Shown: piece by piece, positions 25,698 through 34,745 of the stretch
Layout: every line of letters starts with the position of its first letter
Position numbering within the stretch: position 1 is the stretch's first letter
Assembly: GCA_014382245.1 (NCBI GenBank)
Contig: JACNKC010000115.1
Coordinates: forward strand, 17,345-81,344
Direction: 5' to 3'
DNA from: Pseudomonadota bacterium
GTDB lineage: Bacteria > Desulfobacterota > Binatia > UBA1149
Length of the DNA stretch: 64,000 nucleotides
The notes under the pieces: generated by a model
Seen by the model: the letters and a program-made list of their open reading frames with translations, nothing else
Told to the model about the DNA's origin: nothing
Database searches by the model: none
Program-made: the position numbers and the translations under genes

Positions 25698-27520
25698 TTC
25701 CGCTTTTCCTTGTCCCCGTGCCTCGCCCTGGTCAACAGGAGAGCCTCCCCGTCCGGGTCGCCGCCGTAGGTATAGCGCAGAACCTCCTGCAAGTAATAGT
25801 CGCCGGCAGGCGGGAGGGAATTCTCGTTTACCAGCAGCCAGGTGTCCTGCCCTTCGAACAAGGGCAGGTACTCGTCCACTCGGTATACGTTGCGACCGGC
25901 GTAGAAGACGGCTCCGTAGTCAAAGCTGCGGTAGAAAAACATCGGCGCTTCTTTTTCGGGGAGCTGCACGTTGACCCTCGCCATGAAATCGCGCAGGCCC
26001 TGTTCTCGTCCGAGCTGTGTTTGAAACACCAGTGGCAGCGCGAGCTGCGTCACGGCAATGGCCGAGGCGAGCAGCAGTGCCGACGCGACCGGTTTGTGAC
26101 GGGCAAGGGCTGCCACCGCGCCGCTCGCGCCCAGCAGCAGCGTGGCCGCCCAGGCAAGACTGGCCACGGGATTGGCCGCAATGGTATCGCGGATAACCGG
26201 CAGGTTGGCGGCGTCGCTGCGACTGAGCAGCGGGTTCAGCCAGGCGGTGACATCGACTCCGAGTGCTTGCGCGACCACCACGATGAGTGGCAACGCCAGC
26301 ACGGCGGCCACCAGGCTCGCCAGCCAGGAGAGCACGCGCGAGGGCCGCGCGTCGGGCGCGGCCTGGTCGTTGGACGCCATCGACGCCCACCAGGCGCCGT
26401 AGAGCATGGCCAGCGCCGGGTAAAGGCTGAGCAGGTAGACGCCTCTTTTCGATCCGGCCAGCGAGTAGACGAGCAGCGTGACTGCAAACCAGCACAGCAA
26501 CAGCGTGGTGGCCTGGTCGTGCTCGCCGCGGCGTGCGCGGGCCACGAGGCCGACCACCAGGCCGGGTGCGAACAGGCTCCACGGTGCAAATCCACCGAGC
26601 AGGGCGGGCAGATAGTAGAGCGGGGAGTGTACGTGGCCCACACCCGGCGCCTGGGCACTGACAAGTCGCTGCAGGTTCTCCTTCATGACCAGCTTTTCGA
26701 AAAACGGCATCCCACCTTCCCAGCCGGCAGCCAGGTACCAGGCTGCCGCCAGCGACAGGATCGCAAGGCCTTTGCCGGGGCGCAGCCGCCGCAGGTATTC
26801 GCGGTCACCGCGCAGCAGCAGGAAGCAGGCAATAACGGCTACCGGGATCACCAGGCCTACCGGTCCTTTTGCCAGTACGGCCAGGACCGCGCAGGCGTAG
26901 AAACCCGACGACAGCGGTCTGCGGTCACGCAGGTAGTCGCGCATGAAGAACAGCAGCGCGCCGGTCGTAGCCGCGGCCAGTACCATGTCCACGCGCGCGG
27001 TGGTGGCCGAGATAGTCCACTGCACGGTGGTGAGCAGCACCAGGGTTGAGAGGAAAGCAGCCAGTGGTCCGAAGAATCTCGCGGCGGCGGCGGCTACGGC
27101 GGCGGCGCAGGCTATCGATGCCGCGGCCGAGGGCAGGCGCGTTGTCCATTCCGAAACGAAACCCGCGGCGAGGCTCACGAGCGCACCCAGCCAGTGAAAC
27201 AGAGGTGGTTTCGACGGCATCTCGTGGCCGTTTCTCAGCGGCAGTATCCAGTCCCCGTTTTCTACGATGGCCTGCACGACAATGGCTTCGCGGGGTTCAC
27301 CCTTGGTGTAAAAGGGGACCTGCGAAATCGGTACGACGTAGAGCAGCGAGGCCAGCGTCAGCAGCAGGGGCAGCAGCAGGAGCCAGCCTCGATTGTGGTC
27401 CCCGGTGGTCGTCGCGGCTGTAGGGGCGGCAGTGGCCGGGGTGGCAGTGGCCGGGGTGGCAGTGGCCAGCGTGGCCGGCGCCCGCGAAGTGCTTGGAACT
27501 GGTGAGGGCGGCGGCGACAC
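25694..27520 (-). CDS. GT83-type (ArnT-like) lipid-linked glycosyltransferase
   Basis: About 608 residues from a GTG. The first 40 residues are an Ala/Thr/Pro-rich repeat region and the true start may be later. About 11 membrane helices follow. The first periplasmic loop YTKGEPREAIVVQAIVENGDWILPL then EMPSKPPLFHWLGAL is the pattern of ArnT, which transfers a sugar from undecaprenyl phosphate to lipid A. Conserved KGPVG and RARHG-type basic loops are present. The sugar and acceptor are unknown. It overlaps mgtE by 4 nt. Confidence 0.8.
   Translation of the reverse strand: MSPPPSPVPSTSRAPATLATATPATATPATAAPTAATTTGDHNRGWLLLLPLLLTLASLLYVVPISQVPFYTKGEPREAIVVQAIVENGDWILPLRNGHEMPSKPPLFHWLGALVSLAAGFVSEWTTRLPSAAASIACAAAVAAAAARFFGPLAAFLSTLVLLTTVQWTISATTARVDMVLAAATTGALLFFMRDYLRDRRPLSSGFYACAVLAVLAKGPVGLVIPVAVIACFLLLRGDREYLRRLRPGKGLAILSLAAAWYLAAGWEGGMPFFEKLVMKENLQRLVSAQAPGVGHVHSPLYYLPALLGGFAPWSLFAPGLVVGLVARARRGEHDQATTLLLCWFAVTLLVYSLAGSKRGVYLLSLYPALAMLYGAWWASMASNDQAAPDARPSRVLSWLASLVAAVLALPLIVVVAQALGVDVTAWLNPLLSRSDAANLPVIRDTIAANPVASLAWAATLLLGASGAVAALARHKPVASALLLASAIAVTQLALPLVFQTQLGREQGLRDFMARVNVQLPEKEAPMFFYRSFDYGAVFYAGRNVYRVDEYLPLFEGQDTWLLVNENSLPPAGDYYLQEVLRYTYGGDPDGEALLLTRARHGDKEKRK
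27431..27475 (-). repeat. Three 15-nt tandem repeats in glycosyltransferase N-terminus
   Basis: Units start at 27431, 27446 and 27461 (AGTGGCCGGGGTGGC twice, then a variant). On the minus strand they encode the ATATP/ATATP/ATAAP repeats of the low-complexity head. Confidence 0.75.
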
Positions 27521-27627
27521 GACGCGCGATACTAGCTTGCCCGCGCAGCCGTTTCACCAGCCGGGCGCCTGCTGCCGCGGCCAACGGCGGGCTTGCGCTG
27601 GCGTGTAAGCCAGACCGGGGCTAAGCT

Positions 27628-28101
27628 TTGTCCGTGGCCGAGCTGCAAACGAGACAACTGCCCAGGCTGGGATCCGACGAGCTGGCGGATCTGCCGGGGC
27701 AGGGGCGCAGGGTGCTGCTGCTCTACAAGGCCAGCTGCCCCACCTGCCGCATCGCCCTGCCCCTGCTCGAGCAACTCTATCGCCGGGGTGAAGGCATTAT
27801 CGACATCGTGGCCGTGTCCCAGGACACCCTGGAGGAGACCGAGGACTTTGTTCGCGACAACAAGATAACCATGCCGGTGTACCTGGATAACCCCGGCTGG
27901 CCGCTGTCGACCGAGTTGGGCCTGGCCTCGGTACCGGTGCTGCTGCTGCTCGATGGAGACTCGCTGGGGTCGGCTATCGAAGGTTTCAGCCGCGAGGAGT
28001 ACCGGCGGGAGATGGAGCTCATGGTCAGCGCCGCAGGGCTGGAATGGGATTGTGCCTATCTCTTCGATACCCCGGAGTTACCCGACTTCAAGCCCGGTTG
28101 A
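27628..28101 (+). CDS. Thioredoxin-fold protein with CPTC motif
   Basis: 157 residues from a TTG at 27628 (GGGG lies 7 nt before); a GTG at 27634 is the alternative. It has the thioredoxin/TlpA-like layout: LLLYKASCPTCRIALPLLEQL with the redox CxxC pair (CPTC), AVSQDTLEETEDFVRDN of the peroxiredoxin-like insertion, VYLDNPGWPLSTELGLASVPVLLLLD with the cis-Pro. There is no signal peptide, so it probably acts in the cytoplasm as a reductase or bacterioferritin-comigratory-like enzyme. Confidence 0.8.
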   Translation: MSVAELQTRQLPRLGSDELADLPGQGRRVLLLYKASCPTCRIALPLLEQLYRRGEGIIDIVAVSQDTLEETEDFVRDNKITMPVYLDNPGWPLSTELGLASVPVLLLLDGDSLGSAIEGFSREEYRREMELMVSAAGLEWDCAYLFDTPELPDFKPG

Positions 28102-28180
28102 GGCAGCCGTCACCTGCAGGGGTAGTTATCCCTGTTCTCCACTGGCGACCCGCTGGTCGTTGCCAACCCGGCCGGGCTGG

Positions 28181-29110
28181 TCAGCCGGTCTCGAGCAGTT
28201 CTTCTTCGGTTACTTCAGATTCGCCGTCGTCGCTGCCGGCCCACACGATCTTGCGGTAGTCGAAGTTGCGGTTGCCCAGCAGGTCGGATTTCACCACTTC
28301 GAAGTAAGGGGACAGGTCGAAGTCCCGTGGTGTGACCAGGTTGGGGTCGCAGGCTGTGAAGACCCCGTCGCTGACGAGGTCGGGCTCTGCCCGGCCGAAC
28401 CACCTCTTGCGTGGCTTGCCGGTACCTACCTGCACGCGCCCGGAAACCCGCGGCGATGTAACCAGTGGCTGGACCGGGTAACGTACCTTCTGAAAGGCAG
28501 AGGTTATCTGGGCCGAGCAGATTACTTCCTTGGACAAGGTGCCCGCATGCTCGAGCATACTGCGCCGGAAGCGCTTGGGAACCAGGGTCACCGGAAAGAA
28601 GTAACGGAGCAGGTCGAATATATGTTCGACGTTGTACTTCGAGCCTATCTGGTCGATGACGGTGGCGAGCACCGTGTTTAGGTCACCGGGTCGCAGCTTG
28701 AAGGGGCGGCATATTCTCACGTTGTGGTTGCGGTATTTTGACAGCGGAGCGGAGGCGACGCCGTTCTCGACAGTGGCCTCGACCAGCAGTGTCGAGGCTT
28801 CGTCACCGTATAAGCGGCGAAGTTCGTCGGCCTGGGGCCCACCTCGCTTGAGCAGCGCGTCACCGACGTAGAGCGCCGAGTGCGACCACGAACTCTGCGT
28901 CAGGTACTTGATGACTTCGCTTATGCGTTGGCTCCCGTCCACCAGCAGAACGTCGCCCGGCTGTATGACATGGCGCAGGCGACCCATGTCACTGGGCAAC
29001 AGTTGCCGGTAGCCCATGCGTTCCCTGACAAGGATGGCCGTCAGACGGCCGATGATGAACTGTTTCAGGCGCTGGTACATGTGCTCGCGGAGCTGTCCGC
29101 AGTCATACAT
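28181..29110 (-). CDS. YiiX-like permuted NlpC/P60 (papain-like) protein
   Basis: 309 residues from the ATG at 29110; a GTG at 29131 or an ATG at 29080 are alternatives. The permuted papain-like order is visible: IQPGDVLLVDG and SSWSHSALYVGD supply the His, LLVEATVENGV follows, and EVICSAQITSAF supplies the Cys near the C-terminal half. These match the YiiX/YebB_1 group of lipid- or peptide-hydrolysing enzymes. A highly charged tail (about residues 235-309) is unlike shorter family members. No signal peptide is seen. Confidence 0.75.
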   Translation of the reverse strand: MYDCGQLREHMYQRLKQFIIGRLTAILVRERMGYRQLLPSDMGRLRHVIQPGDVLLVDGSQRISEVIKYLTQSSWSHSALYVGDALLKRGGPQADELRRLYGDEASTLLVEATVENGVASAPLSKYRNHNVRICRPFKLRPGDLNTVLATVIDQIGSKYNVEHIFDLLRYFFPVTLVPKRFRRSMLEHAGTLSKEVICSAQITSAFQKVRYPVQPLVTSPRVSGRVQVGTGKPRKRWFGRAEPDLVSDGVFTACDPNLVTPRDFDLSPYFEVVKSDLLGNRNFDYRKIVWAGSDDGESEVTEEELLETG

Positions 29111-29234
29111 TCTAGCGCCCGGAGGGTCCACTGGGAATGCGTTTTCGCCGGCCGGGCTGATTTTCCCCCTACCGGGTGGCGGCTTTTCCCGCTAAGCCGG
29201 TCTATGGCCGCGGCGGCGCTGCGCGTCAATGGCG

Positions 29235-29248
29235 CCCCCTTGCGGGGG
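29235..29248. repeat. Short GC hairpin CCCCC-TTGC-GGGGG
   Basis: It lies directly after the stop of the Nramp-like gene on the minus strand. It could end transcription, but no T-run follows. Same form as 18780-18793 and 39401-39414. Confidence 0.55.
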
Positions 29249-30637
29249 TCAGCCCAAGAACAACTGTTGAAGGACCACGCCCACCGAGATGGTGGCAAAC
29301 GCGATGTAGAACAGGCTCACACTCGACATGGCCAGTCGCGCTGTCATCGAGGGTCGGCACAACTCGGGCAATTCGCGGATGTTGCTCCACAACAGCAGGG
29401 GGCAGTAGACCGCCATGGCTATGCCGCCGAAGAAGCCGGCCGAGAGCAGGAAGACAAACGGGGGCAGAGCCCCCCATGCCCAGGTGAGCGCGGTGCCCAC
29501 CACCATCCAGCCCAGGGCTATGCCCCGGTACCAGTCCTTGAGGCTCCAGCGGCGGCTCCAGCGGTAGTTGTTGCGCAGCAGGTCTGAGCAGCTGCGAGCC
29601 ACGCCGTCGAGCAAGGTGAGCTGGGTGGTGAACAGGCAGGCGATGCCTATGACCATGAAGAGAATTTTTCCTCCCGGTCCCCACACGGTGTCCAACAGCA
29701 CCGCCTCTTCGTAGAGCAGGGCCTCGTTGGACGGCACGATGCCGGCCGGGTGCAGCACTGCCAGCGCGGCAAAGATAAACAACAGTATCGTCACGAGGTT
29801 GGTGAGCCAGAAAAAGATCACCTGGTCACGGGCCATGTGTTTGAACCATCGTTTCCAGCGGTCAGCGTTTGCGCTGTTATCGTCCGGGATCCAGGCTTCG
29901 TTTGATTCGCCGGAGTCGGCCAGGTGCCCGCACATTCCCCAGCCCTTGTCGCGCAGGTAATACGAGAACAACAGGTTGGCGGTTCCCCCGGCGCCGGCAA
30001 AGACGATGGCTGACAGCAGTTGGTAGGGCGGCATGTCGGGTGGCTTTACGCCCACCGAGGCTATGCCGCGGGCGAGCTCGGCGACGGTTTCTCCGTTGCC
30101 CAGCCTGGCCACTATCACCAGCAGGCCCAGTAGCATGAAGAGAACCAGGGCGGTGACGATTTTTTCCATCCACCCGTAAACGTTGCGCGGTCCGAACATG
30201 ACCAGCGCCACGATGGCGAAGGTGAGCGCGGTCCAGGCCCAGGGATCGCCGGGGCCATCGAGTCCGACCACGAGCACCTTGACGGCGCCAGCGCAGGTAC
30301 GCGCCCAGCCCGGCAGTATCCACGACACGACGTTGAGCAGCAGGAACACCGGCACCCAGCCGCGCCCCCGGCGGGCCAGGGCCCCGTATGCGCTTTCACC
30401 CGTGGCCAGGGTGTAGCGGCCTATCTCCAGGTTGATTATCAGTTGCAGGCTCACGCCGAGCACGGCGGCCCAAGCCACCGTGGCGCCGAAGCGGGCCGTG
30501 GTGACGGGCCAGATAACCAGCTCGCCCGCACCAATGGCCAGGCCGACGAGCATGACACCGGGCCCGAGCAGGCGCATGAAGCCACGCGGCTTGTCCGGGA
30601 GCAGGGCGGGGCGTAGCGGGGGAGGCGAAACAGGCAT
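29249..30637 (-). CDS. Nramp-superfamily membrane transporter lacking canonical metal motifs
   Basis: 462 residues with about 11 membrane helices. The N-terminal LLGPGVMLVGLAIGAGELV corresponds to helix 1 of Nramp metal transporters, but the metal-binding DPGN is replaced by a Gly/Ala/Glu sequence (AIGAGE). The helix-6 MPH motif is likewise missing: the equivalent region reads VFAGAGGTANLLFSYYLRDKG. Nramp relatives with altered motifs are known, for example Mg2+-transporting NRMTs. The substrate is therefore open. A large loop contains ESNEAWIPDDNSANADRWKR. ATG start at 30637. Confidence 0.8.
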   Translation of the reverse strand: MPVSPPPLRPALLPDKPRGFMRLLGPGVMLVGLAIGAGELVIWPVTTARFGATVAWAAVLGVSLQLIINLEIGRYTLATGESAYGALARRGRGWVPVFLLLNVVSWILPGWARTCAGAVKVLVVGLDGPGDPWAWTALTFAIVALVMFGPRNVYGWMEKIVTALVLFMLLGLLVIVARLGNGETVAELARGIASVGVKPPDMPPYQLLSAIVFAGAGGTANLLFSYYLRDKGWGMCGHLADSGESNEAWIPDDNSANADRWKRWFKHMARDQVIFFWLTNLVTILLFIFAALAVLHPAGIVPSNEALLYEEAVLLDTVWGPGGKILFMVIGIACLFTTQLTLLDGVARSCSDLLRNNYRWSRRWSLKDWYRGIALGWMVVGTALTWAWGALPPFVFLLSAGFFGGIAMAVYCPLLLWSNIRELPELCRPSMTARLAMSSVSLFYIAFATISVGVVLQQLFLG

Positions 30638-30666
30638 CGGCTGAGTCGAATCCGCTGCTTTGCTCT

Positions 30667-31749
30667 TCAGAGTATGCCGCGGTCGAGCAGGTACTCGGCT
30701 ATGAGCAGGGCACCCTTGGCCGCGCCCATCTTGGTGTTGTGTGACACCAGCATGTAGCGCAGGCCGTGCCGGTACAGCGGCTCTTCGCGGATTCGGCCCA
30801 CCGAGGTGGTCATACCGTCACCGGCGTCGCGGTCGAGCCTGGGCTGCGGCCTGAAGGGGTCGTCGTGCACGTATATCAGTGTTTCGGGCATCGAAGGCAG
30901 CTTGAGCCGCGCCGCCCGCTTGCCCGCCGTGCGCAGGGCCGCGGCCGCCTGGGCAGGTGTCGCAGGTCGTTCGAGTTCCAGCGATACGGCCTCGGTGTGG
31001 CCTTCGAGCACTGCCGCCCGCGTACAGGTGCACGACACCTTCACTGACGATTCCACGAGCTTGCCGGCGACGACCTTGCCCAGCAGCTTGCGGGCCTCGG
31101 CGGTCACCTTTTCTTCTTCCGAGGGAATGTAAGGGATGACGTTGTCTATGGCGTCCAGCGCGGCTACTCCCGGCGAGCGGCCGGCCCCGGAAATGCCCTG
31201 CATGGATACCATCGATACTTTTTTGACCCCGAAGCGTTCGTCCAACGGCTTCAGGGTTATGGCCAGGCCGGTAACGGTGCAGTTGGGCTGGGGCAGGATG
31301 AATCCTTTCCAGCCACGGTTCTTCTGTTGGCGGCGTAGCAAGGTGGCCTGTTGCAGGCTGACGCCGGGCAGCAACAGCGGCACGTCGTCTTCGTAGCGAA
31401 AGGCGGAGGCGGTGCTCACGACCGGGGTGGTCTGTGCGTACATCGGCTCGAGGTCGACGGCGACGTCGGATTCCACCGCCGAAAACACGAGGTCGACGTT
31501 GTCCAGTTTCAGGTCTTCCCCGTTCTCCACGGTCATGTCGAGCACCGATTCCGGGGGACTGCCGCCAGCCCACCAGCGCAGTGAACCACTGGACTCATGG
31601 CGCAGTGCATCAGCGTATTTTTTCCCCGCCGAACGGGGGGAAGCCCCCAACCGAGCGATCCTGAACCAGGGGTGCTGGGCCAGGGCCGCAACGAATTGCT
31701 GCCCGGCAATACCCGTGGCTCCGACAATAGCTACTTTCATTTTTTTCAT
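30667..31749 (-). CDS. asd: Aspartate-semialdehyde dehydrogenase
   Basis: 360 residues, in the range of the archaeal/fungal-type branch of the family. It reduces aspartyl phosphate to aspartate semialdehyde in lysine, diaminopimelate, threonine and methionine synthesis. The NADP-binding GATGIAGQQF begins at residue about 10, the catalytic Cys is in LPQPNCTVTGLA, and substrate-binding GISGAGRSPG and the final LLIAEYL are present. Two in-frame ATGs (31749 and 31740) are possible; AGGTGAG lies 8 nt before the first. Confidence 0.93.
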   Translation of the reverse strand: MKKMKVAIVGATGIAGQQFVAALAQHPWFRIARLGASPRSAGKKYADALRHESSGSLRWWAGGSPPESVLDMTVENGEDLKLDNVDLVFSAVESDVAVDLEPMYAQTTPVVSTASAFRYEDDVPLLLPGVSLQQATLLRRQQKNRGWKGFILPQPNCTVTGLAITLKPLDERFGVKKVSMVSMQGISGAGRSPGVAALDAIDNVIPYIPSEEEKVTAEARKLLGKVVAGKLVESSVKVSCTCTRAAVLEGHTEAVSLELERPATPAQAAAALRTAGKRAARLKLPSMPETLIYVHDDPFRPQPRLDRDAGDGMTTSVGRIREEPLYRHGLRYMLVSHNTKMGAAKGALLIAEYLLDRGIL

Positions 31750-31838
31750 GCCGGTCTCACCTGTAAGTGACAGAGTTTACGCGTGCCTGCAGGGGATTGA
31801 AACCAGTTGCGGCTTGCCTGGGCAACCCTCGTTGTTTG

Positions 31839-31848
31839 AACGATCGTT
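31839..31848. promoter_or_regulatory. Palindrome AACGATCGTT between asd and the DUF3024-like gene
   Basis: A perfect 10-bp dyad, extended by imperfect flanks (TTG/AAG), in the intergenic region between two divergent genes. It resembles half-sites bound by TetR-type repressors, but no such regulator is encoded nearby. The assignment is only tentative. Confidence 0.3.
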
Positions 31849-31930
31849 AAGTGGTCCGGGCACATGCGCTGTGTGCGAAGGGGGGGGGTGAACTTGCCCG
31901 CCACGGCCGCCGGGGCTACTGTAATTGTGT

Positions 31931-32299
31931 ATGGCACGTTCCTCCGCTCGCAAGAAAACCCAACGCACCGCATCGGTGCACGAGTTTATGGCCCCCTTCG
32001 TCCGACGCGTACTCGGCTGGAGAGTAGGACCCAGGGGAGTACTCACGGCCAGGTGTTCGGTGGCGGGAGTCATCACGGTGGTGCATCGCTTTCGCGATGG
32101 GTGCAACGGCGACATCGTCGATCACCGCATTGCCCAGTTGAGGCCGGAGAAAGAAAGCGGTTACAAGCTCTTCTGGAAAAAGGGCAACGGGCGCTGGGCG
32201 GCTTACTACGACGATCGCGGAGACGCGGTCGAGGGTTCTCTTGCCGACTGCGTCGGCGAAATCTCCCGCGACCCCTTCGGCTGCTACTGGAATTCCTGA
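31931..32299 (+). CDS. DUF3024-like small protein
   Basis: 122 residues from the ATG at 31931. The second half has the features I associate with DUF3024: HRIAQLRPEKESGYKLFWKKGNGRWAAYYDD (span about residues 65-95), then a loop with acidic residues and EISRDPFGCYWNS at the end, equivalent to the family's terminal DPxGCFWG. The N-terminus is basic. Function unknown. It is divergent from asd and lies 29 nt ahead of the MBL gene. Confidence 0.6.
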   Translation: MARSSARKKTQRTASVHEFMAPFVRRVLGWRVGPRGVLTARCSVAGVITVVHRFRDGCNGDIVDHRIAQLRPEKESGYKLFWKKGNGRWAAYYDDRGDAVEGSLADCVGEISRDPFGCYWNS

Positions 32300-32328
32300 C
32301 CTCCCCCGTTACAGTCAGTCGCTGTAAA

Positions 32329-33327
32329 ATGACCTCTCCTTTCTGCGTGCCTCTGCGTCTTCTTTCGTGTTGTTTCTTGATTGCCACCTTGCTGCCGGGC
32401 TGCGCAGATCAACGACGGGTGCCGCGAATAGATCCCGTGCTGCGGGGTTGGGAGCAGGCCCAGGAGCCGGTAGACCTGCTGCTGCACGCGTTCAATACCG
32501 GCACCATGCGTAGCCTGCCCGGCGTCATGGCCAAGGGCGGAAGTTGGCAGGAGGCCAGCGAAATTCCCGTCCCTGCTTTCGTGGTCGAGCACGAGAGCAA
32601 GGGCCTGCTGGTGTTCGACACCGGTTACTCACCTGCAGTAAGGGATAGCCCGGAGCAGTACCTGGGCCCACTGCTGGCGGCGCTCGATCTCTGCCATACC
32701 GAGCCCGGGCAGTCCTTGCCCGAGCAGATGTCGGCGGCGGGCCTGGACCCGGCTGACGTCGGCTACGTGGCGGTTTCACACTTGCATTTTGACCACGCGG
32801 GAAGCGTGGAGGCCTTTGCCGGGGCCACCCTGCTGTTGCCGCGCCGCGAGGAAGAGGGCGCGTGGGGTGCCCGCTGGTTCGAGGATTTTTTCTTCGAGCA
32901 GGACTGGGACGACCTGGAGCGGCGCAGGGTTATCGACTACGCGGCCACCGAGCCCTGGGCAACTTTTGACGGGCACCACGACGTATTCGGCGACGGCAGT
33001 GCCGTGCTCGTAGACCTGCATGGCCACACCGCGGGCACGCAGGGGCTGGTCCTGAGGGGCCGCGGCGGGGTGATACTGCTCACCGGCGACGCGGCTTACA
33101 CCGAGGCCAGCTGGCGTTACCTGGCACAGCCGGCCTTCGCCCATAACATGGACGACTGGTGGCAACAGGCCTGGCGCATAAACCGTTTCGTGGGTTTGCT
33201 CGAAGACGAGGGCGGTGTGCTGGTGGTACCGGGCCACGATCTCAGGTCGGTACGGGAGGCCGACCGCGCCGACCTGCGTTACCACGAGTTCGTGACCGTG
33301 CCAGCCGTCCAGGCCGTCGCCGACTGA
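32329..33327 (+). CDS. Lipoprotein with metallo-beta-lactamase fold (lactonase-like)
   Basis: 332 residues from the ATG at 32329; the longer upstream frame overlaps the DUF3024-like gene. A signal peptide ends in the lipobox LLPGC. The MBL core has VSHLHFDHAGS (HxHxDH), LHGHTAGTQGL, LLTGDAAYT and VVPGHD, matching AttM/AiiA-type lactonases or related hydrolases. FNTGTMRSLPGVM near the N-terminus also fits that group. Lipid anchoring would place it at the envelope. The substrate is unknown; an acyl-homoserine lactone or another lactone is possible. Confidence 0.8.
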   Translation: MTSPFCVPLRLLSCCFLIATLLPGCADQRRVPRIDPVLRGWEQAQEPVDLLLHAFNTGTMRSLPGVMAKGGSWQEASEIPVPAFVVEHESKGLLVFDTGYSPAVRDSPEQYLGPLLAALDLCHTEPGQSLPEQMSAAGLDPADVGYVAVSHLHFDHAGSVEAFAGATLLLPRREEEGAWGARWFEDFFFEQDWDDLERRRVIDYAATEPWATFDGHHDVFGDGSAVLVDLHGHTAGTQGLVLRGRGGVILLTGDAAYTEASWRYLAQPAFAHNMDDWWQQAWRINRFVGLLEDEGGVLVVPGHDLRSVREADRADLRYHEFVTVPAVQAVAD

Positions 33328-33362
33328 TGTTTTACACGATGTCGGTACACGTTGGCCGTACT

Positions 33363-33371
33363 TGGTATACT
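33363..33371 (+). promoter_or_regulatory. Extended -10 promoter candidate before the GT2 gene
   Basis: TGGTATACT fits an extended -10 (TGN plus TATACT). It lies about 20 nt before the ribosome site AGGGGAG (33382-33388) and the GTG at 33394. No matching -35 is seen. Confidence 0.4.
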
Positions 33372-33393
33372 CGTTGGGGGCAGGGGAGCGTCG

Positions 33394-34143
33394 GTGTACC
33401 GGGAAAATAAAATCATAGTGGTCATGCCCGCGTACAACGCGGAGGCTACATTGCGTCGCACCTGGGAAGAGGTAATGGCCCAGGGCGTGGTCGACCGGGT
33501 GATCGTGGTCGACGACGGCAGCGCCGATCAGACCGCTGCCATAGCGCGCACGTTTCCCGATACGACCGTGCTCAGGCACGACAGCAATCTCGGCTACGGA
33601 GCCAACCAGAAAAGTTGCTATCGGCTCGCCCTCGAAGAAGGCGCCGACATAGTCGTGATGGTACACCCCGACTACCAGTACACGCCCAGGTTGATTCCCG
33701 CGATGGTGGCGGTGATAGGCAGCGGACTGCATCCCTGCGCCATGGGTTCGCGGGTGCTCGGTGGCTACGCGCTCAAGGGGGGTATGCCGCTGTGGCGGTA
33801 CATTGCCAATCGCTTTCTCACCGCGGTCGGCAACTTGCTGATGGGGTCAAAACTGTCCGAGCTGCACAGTGGCTACCGCGCCTTCTCCAGGCAACTGCTC
33901 GAGGAGTTGCCGCTGGACGCCAATTCCGACGATTTTGTGTTCGACAACCAGGTCCTGGCCCAGGTCGTGTGGCTCGGCTACACGGTGGCCGAGATCAGCT
34001 GCCCTACCAGTTACTGCAACGAAGCGTCGTCCATTAATTTTCGCCGCAGCGTGGTCTACGGGCTGGGCTGCCTGCGCACGGGTGTGCAATTCAGGCTCGC
34101 GCGCGCCGGGCTGCTGAGCTCGCCGCTGTTTCCGCCCGCCTGA
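33394..34143 (+). CDS. Family 2 glycosyltransferase (dolichyl-phosphate-mannose-synthase-like)
   Basis: 249 residues. The GTG start at 33394 is preferred because AGGGGAG lies 5 nt upstream; a longer frame begins at 33352. The GT-A domain is clear: IIVVMPAYNAEATLRRTWEE, IVVDDGSADQTAAIAR, RHDSNLGYGANQK and MVHPDYQYTP in place of DxD. The remainder, GSRVLGGYALKGGMPLWRYIANRFLTAVGNLL (about residues 127-158) with SELHSGYRAF, matches polyprenyl-phosphate sugar transferases. It may supply a lipid-linked sugar to the ArnT-like enzymes nearby, which is inference. Confidence 0.88.
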   Translation: MYRENKIIVVMPAYNAEATLRRTWEEVMAQGVVDRVIVVDDGSADQTAAIARTFPDTTVLRHDSNLGYGANQKSCYRLALEEGADIVVMVHPDYQYTPRLIPAMVAVIGSGLHPCAMGSRVLGGYALKGGMPLWRYIANRFLTAVGNLLMGSKLSELHSGYRAFSRQLLEELPLDANSDDFVFDNQVLAQVVWLGYTVAEISCPTSYCNEASSINFRRSVVYGLGCLRTGVQFRLARAGLLSSPLFPPA

Positions 34144-34196
34144 ACGTACTTCTTCGGTTCGGTTTCCCCGGGGCGGTAAAACCTGGCCGCCAGCGT

Positions 34197-34745
34197 CTAC
34201 AGGCCGTGCCTGTTGCAGTCTTCAAGCAGCACGTCCATGGCCATGGCCCTGAACCTGCCCCAGTTTGACCAGGACGGGACGATGTCTCGCAGCTTGCCAG
34301 CATAGTCGGGTAGCTCGGCCGGCTTGGCCTCGACCCACTCGGTTATTTTCTCGCCGGGGTCGTTGCTCTGCAGCACGCCCGAGGTTTCGCGGGTGAAGAA
34401 CAGGTAAGTACAGAACCTCGACACGCGCTTGCCGTCGCTGTAACGAATGGCGGCCACGAAGCGGGCCACGTCTACCTCGAGGTTGGTCTCTTCCCAGATT
34501 TCTCGCAGCAGTGCGTCTTCTATCGCCTCGCCTTTCTGTATACCGCCGGTGGGAAGGCGCATGACCGAGCCCGGGTAGCTGGCCTTGGTCTGCAGCAGGA
34601 AGCCACCGCTGGGCCGCAGGATGGCCATGCAGACTTCGCCGAGGCGTCGCCGCGAAACCGGCGGAAAATCCAGCGAAGGCAACTCGAGGGTAAGCTGCCT
34701 GGGCGCACCGTACTTACTGGAGAGATGCTCGAGTTGCTCGTTCAC
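34197..34745 (-). CDS. Nudix hydrolase
   Basis: 182 residues from a GTG. The Nudix box GGIQKGEAIEDALLREIWEETNLEV fits Gx5Ex7REUxEExGU at about residues 67-91. It should hydrolyse a nucleoside diphosphate linked to another group; the substrate is not predictable. An N-terminal extension of about 35 residues and a C-terminal helical part flank the box. It converges with the GT2 gene, 53 bp apart. Confidence 0.88.
   Translation of the reverse strand: MNEQLEHLSSKYGAPRQLTLELPSLDFPPVSRRRLGEVCMAILRPSGGFLLQTKASYPGSVMRLPTGGIQKGEAIEDALLREIWEETNLEVDVARFVAAIRYSDGKRVSRFCTYLFFTRETSGVLQSNDPGEKITEWVEAKPAELPDYAGKLRDIVPSWSNWGRFRAMAMDVLLEDCNRHGL

Noticed and set aside
31787..31801. ATTGAAAC string resembling the end of a CRISPR repeat
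   Set aside because: Single occurrence, with no regularly spaced copies in the neighbourhood.
33363..33371. GT2 gene starting at 33352
   Set aside because: The start at 33394 has a good ribosome site, and the stretch before it contains the promoter-like TGGTATACT.
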